Under the pieces are notes generated by a model, which searched no databases, was not told the origin of the DNA, and was given only the letters and a program-made list of their open reading frames with translations. A program made the translations under genes and the position numbers. A stretch of 64,000 bases of DNA from Glossina fuscipes (lineage: Eukaryota; Arthropoda; Insecta; Diptera; Glossinidae): NCBI RefSeq assembly GCF_014805625.2, contig NW_023998422.1, forward strand, positions 937,309 through 1,001,308. Direction: 5' to 3'. Positions 60,301-64,000 of the stretch are shown in pieces (positions within the stretch are counted from its first letter, which is position 1; each line of letters begins with the position of its first letter).

Positions 60301-61600
60301 AAATTGATATTAAAATATGTGCACCCGCTTTCTCATTGATTACGGTCCATTTTCATAAGCGAAAAGACAACACGTTGAGGGTATTATGCATTTGTGCGAG
60401 AAATTTATTTTTTTCTTTTGTACTGTAAGTGTACTTTTGCAATAAGATCCAGCGAAATATAAGAAAAATATGAGAATGAATAAAAATAAAATTATCATTT
60501 CTAATTTCCAACAACAAATAGTATAATAGTATTAGATGCACCGATCAATAATATGGATTCCCCCCGCAGGAGAGAGAGACGTACACATTATTGATATTGA
60601 TACGATTTTTTTTGAAAATTCAATTTTTTATATATGAAATTTTCGGAAGATATCATTAAAAGTAGTTCTACCTTTAGAGTTATTGAAAAAAAAAAACAAA
60701 AAAAAAATTGAAAATACCAACAATTATCCATTCGTTTCTATATTTGTCATTGATGAAAGGCAATGCAATTGCTTGAGGTGTCTCAAGTGCCAAATATCAT
60801 GTGAACTCATTTCGAAGGTACTCTTTTTCCATGAAATCAAAAGAAGATGAAATATTTTAAAATCATCAACCTCGCTCTCCAACATAAATTTAAAACAGCG
60901 TTAGACTCTAGAAAGCTTAGAGCGTGTATACTATATGAGTTTCCTGTTTCCTGTGTTCGGTTAGAAACTCTTAAAAGGGAAATATTTCATGCATGCATTG
61001 CTTCCACAAAATAATTTCCGATGTCTTTCCGCTATATTGATATATTATAACATGCAATCAATTTAATCAGAAGTTAAATTAAGACGACATAGACATTTGT
61101 GACTTCAATATTGTAATTTTGTACCCAAAAAAAAGTTGTAACTTAACAATATACATTTCTTTAATGTCTTAAACACTAGATTGCCGTATGTTGGATATAT
61201 ACCTATTTTGACTCAAAAATCAATATTGAAGATTTTTATTTTAGTTTAAAACAATTTTATTCAAAACAGTGTTCAAATATATATGCAGTTTTTAAAATAC
61301 ATTTTCCGCAGATTTTTTTATTTTATTTTACGGATTTTCGTATTGATGGTTAGCTCTTAGTTGTTCAGCCAACTGTAAAGTGCATTTATTCTCTGGAAAC
61401 TTTTACTCAAGTGACCTCTTTACACGCAAAGTGATCATCTGCAGGAGCCTGCTTTGGCTCCGCAGAGGTTCCGCCCCATTTGGTAATATATAGCGATACT
61501 CCGATTTTTTAATTATTTCAATTTTTACATTTCAATGCTTTGAGCTCAATAATAGAAGTTTTTCATTGGACTTACTATACACTGCGTACTGAAGAAAAAC
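60301..61600. other. intergenic DNA, possibly the 3' flank of the piggyBac relic
   Basis: No gene recognised. An A-run lies at 60690-60710. Confidence 0.35.
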
Positions 61601-62400
61601 CCTTAGCACTTTGCATTTTTTGCACTTTTAGCTAACTCTTTCTCCATTTGTCCCGATCGTTCCAAGCAAGGAACTTTTTTGCAAGTGGAAAGCTTTTAAA
61701 AAATGGTCTGCGTTAATATTTTGTCCACAACGTACATATGGCTTAATGATCTTATATACAACATATTCGCTCAAGGAAATATTTGATCCGCTGGCTTCGT
61801 TCCTGTCCAAGTAGGGAAAACCATTTAGAAAATTCTTGCTCGTAACGTCCGCAGTTAGCGATAATTTGATGCCAAATTTATGTTGCTGATTCGATGCGTA
61901 TTGAGCAAATGGGCACCTGGCTTTACCTGAGAACTATTGCTCATCGACTATTATGTCTGCAACAGGTTTATAACAAGCCTAACTGCTCGGGAGAAAGAAG
62001 AAAGAAGTTCCCCACTGCTTAGACCATTAATACAAACACTTTGAATATCTTGCCCACGCGTACAAGAATCACTACAAAGGCTCGTAATTATGATTATTTT
62101 TCAAAACTTTGCAAGTTTCGAAATCAGCGCATGATCTTCTGTATTCCATCATAGATTATTGAAGTAAGAGCTCTCCTTGCAGTAGCAAGTTTAATATTTC
62201 TTCCAGCGTAGGAGAACGGCCCTGAAACGCTTTTGAATTTAGTAAGACCGGGAAGTCTGCCAGTGCTTCCACCATCTTTCAATGTAATCCACGATGTCCC
62301 ATCAGCAGCAGATTAAATCCAACTCCAACATTAAGATCACTTTCGGTTTTAAAACCTGGAAACAGCCTGTTTTGCAAGAAGTTATCGTATTTTTCGCACC
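61600..62400 (-). mobile_element. piggyBac-like transposase relic
   Basis: The minus strand at about 61950-61628 reads, in one long open stretch, KARCPFAQYASNQQHKFGIK, then NGFPYLDRNEASGSNISL, then EYVVYKIIKPYVRCGQNINA, then DHFLKAFHLQKSSLLGTIG. This is the DDE_Tnp_1_7 core of piggyBac transposases (KFGIK...D, then EYVV..L..PY...G.N...DNF...LA..L); the catalytic Asp of DNFF is kept as DHF. Above 62000 the reading is broken by stops and shifts, with VADIIVDE-like pieces. No TTAA-flanked ends were identified. Frame 62735-63082 on the other strand is unsupported. Confidence 0.75.
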
Positions 62401-63383
62401 ATCAGATTCACCTTTTTATATAGAAAAAGGGACTCGAATTTTGGGTGCGTGATATGGTTTACAGGTAATATTAAAATATTTTTTCGAGAGACGAGTGATA
62501 GTACCGAAAGGGTAGATGAACTGAATATTGCTTTGTTAAGAATCAATAAAAATTTTTATGCGAAATTAAGATTAAAATATATTTTTCTAAAACTCATCTC
62601 ATAAATTTAAAATGAGTCTTATAGTCCGAAAAACACGATATACAGCAGTCACGATCGCTTCATACATTTTCAGTTAGAAAACTGAGCTTCCGTATTAGAG
62701 GCATAAGGTTCGATATCCGATTCATTTTCCTTGTTTGCATCATTTTTCCCGTAATTCAAGATCGCTTCGATTTTTTACCATTACAGCGATAGAACAAAGG
62801 TATTCACTTACTTTCGTGCTACAATTCAATTCGCCTGAATCGACGCATTTGGCTTGGTTGTGCTATCTCAAGCGAGTTACCAATACGTACCTTCATTATG
62901 ATCTCTTCAAGCTAATCCCTTTTCACTTGTTAAATGCTCTGAGGATTACTATCCTTTTCGCCAGTCGCCAACTTCGTAGGCAGGTAAAGCAGAATGAATC
63001 TGTATATGGTTTTACTATGGTTAGAACTTGGTTTCTTCGAAAATGTTTAATGAGTGAATTTGAGTCGCATCCGTCAAAATAGCGATAGCTCTAAGTGGCC
63101 GGGAAGGGAGGAGAATTAGCATTTGTATACATTTCATAATTCGATGAAAAATCAATATATTTAAAAATATTTGTTTAGTTTTTCCAAATATACAAGCAAT
63201 AGAATCGTAAATAAGTCACATTGACCCGCTCCCGCAATCCTAGTATTAGCTTATACTTACTTCAATTACAAATCAAGCCAAATTTATTCATCGGTGCATT
63301 TAGTATTTTAATTTTATTTCGAGTTTAAAATATTTAGCAAAAGGAATCAATTTAATTACATACACACATACAAATCCATTACA
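62401..63383. other. intergenic DNA
   Basis: May contain the decayed N-terminus of the piggyBac element on the minus strand near 62640-62740. The plus frame 62735-63082, 115 codons, has no known motif. 63100-63383 is AT-rich and is the 3' flank of the exon below. Confidence 0.35.
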
Positions 63384-63557
63384 TTATTTAAGCGGCAATT
63401 TTATAAAATTTTCATCATCCAAGACTTCAAAATAATATTCGCGATAAGTCTGTAGTTCGTATATATATTTCTGGCCGCAATCTTGCATTATTTTCTCAAT
63501 GACAGGCTTAACACCAATCAGATTAGCGGTTTTCGAGAGATCTTTGTAGTAACAAAA
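63384..63557 (-). CDS. last coding exon of an unidentified gene (partial)
   Basis: The acceptor CACCTTTTCCAG, with a pyrimidine tract, is followed by 58 codons including the stop, in phase 0: CYYKDLSKTANLIGVKPVIE, then KIMQDCGQKYIYELQTYREY, ending ENFIKLPLK. The composition and the intact splice signal look like a genuine conserved terminal exon of a gene extending upstream beyond the window's right edge. I do not recognise the family. A SINE copy lies in the intron 310 bp upstream. Confidence 0.55.
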   Translation of the reverse strand, partial: FCYYKDLSKTANLIGVKPVIEKIMQDCGQKYIYELQTYREYYFEVLDDENFIKLPLK

Positions 63558-63866
63558 CTGGAAAAGGTGAAAAAAGATAATCAGCGAATCTTTGCTTTCA
63601 TCGCATAAACATATAGTACGATGAGCAAAAGGTAAATTGTCGGTAAATGGCTTTTTTCGAAATTACAGATCAGTTACGCGCTTAGACGGATATTTTACAT
63701 CAAAACAGAACTATGCGCCTCCCACGAAAGAAAGCTGACATTAGTCATATTTTTACACTTAAGCGACGGTTGTTCATGAAAACTACTACTACTTTAATTT
63801 GTTTCGAAACATCATCTAGAAGCAAATTCCGTTAGCAAACGAGTGAGCATAGTAAACTCGTTAGAA

Positions 63867-64000
63867 TCCGCCTGAGTGGCCGAGTAGGCAAGAGTCTCGA
63901 CTAGTAAGTCAATGGTCGTGGGTTCGAATCTCAAGTGCGATAGAGTTTTTAATAAAAGCCGATAGCCTTAGATGCTAGTGCTTTTAAGAGTTTAGTCTTA
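63867..64000 (+). mobile_element. tRNA-Ser-like SINE, copy 2 (cut by window end)
   Basis: TCCGCCTGAGTGGCCGAGTA at the start; box A TGGCCGAGTAGG at 63877-63888 and box B GGTTCGAATCT at 63921-63931 are intact. The same tRNA-unrelated body as at 28331 follows (GATAGCCTTAGATGCTAGTG). This copy is less decayed than copy 1. It is antisense to the exon at 63384-63557. Confidence 0.8.

Noticed and set aside
1..64000. Bacterial (for example Wolbachia) insert, CRISPR array, rRNA or viral insertion
   Set aside because: No long prokaryotic-type frames, regular spaced repeats, rRNA sequence or viral polymerase-like frames were seen on either strand.

Overview
This window is animal nuclear DNA from a fly, most likely a calyptrate brachyceran (Glossina- or muscid-like). 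The evidence is AT-rich sequence, seven spliced protein genes whose products resemble Drosophila proteins, introns that are often 55-65 nt with GT..AG borders, and dispersed repeats of the dipteran mini-me/DINE-1 (Helentron-derived) type with (GTCY)n tracts and a TATACCC-type head. The exact species cannot be read from the sequence. All gene models below were assembled by hand from splice signals and reading phase; every junction listed keeps frame.

Layout. 1-19384: gene-poor, full of transposon relics (two dispersed repeat families called A and B here, a mariner N-terminus, a LINE reverse-transcriptase relic, an R1-like ORF1 and a gypsy-like gag fragment). 19385-25692 (+): a six-exon peptide GPCR of the CCHamide receptor type, with repeats in its introns. 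25693-40333: a second repeat-rich region holding a tRNA-derived SINE, a very large inverted repeat (29305-32740) and several microsatellites. 40334-42871 (-): separase, ten exons. 43255-45839: mariner C-terminal relic and repeat tails. 45840-48602 (+): a pickpocket (DEG/ENaC) channel. 48641-51031 (-): WDR74/NSA1-like WD protein, convergent with the channel gene and with a probable 47-residue gene nested in its last intron. 51373-52392 (+): TRUB2-like pseudouridine synthase, divergent from WDR74. 52783-54609 (+): SMYD-type MYND/SET protein. 56207-58480 (+): V-ATPase proteolipid subunit c (Vha16-1), followed by a long A-rich 3' region. 60800-63100: piggyBac relic on the minus strand. 63384-63557 (-): last exon of an unidentified gene. 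63867-64000: a second SINE copy, cut by the window edge.

The 40-59 kb stretch is a compact block of housekeeping genes. WDR74 (ribosome biogenesis and RNA processing) and TRUB2 (RNA pseudouridylation) share a ~340 bp divergent promoter region. The channel and WDR74 stops are only 38 bp apart, and their polyadenylation signals predict overlapping transcripts.

Nothing seen is a CRISPR array, bacterial insert or virus. The most interesting leads are the nested microgene, the fly TRUB2 that appears to lack its catalytic aspartate, the optional 60-nt in-frame intron in separase, the shared 3' terminus of repeat families A and B, the ~1 kb-armed inverted repeat, and the tRNA-Ser-like SINE.
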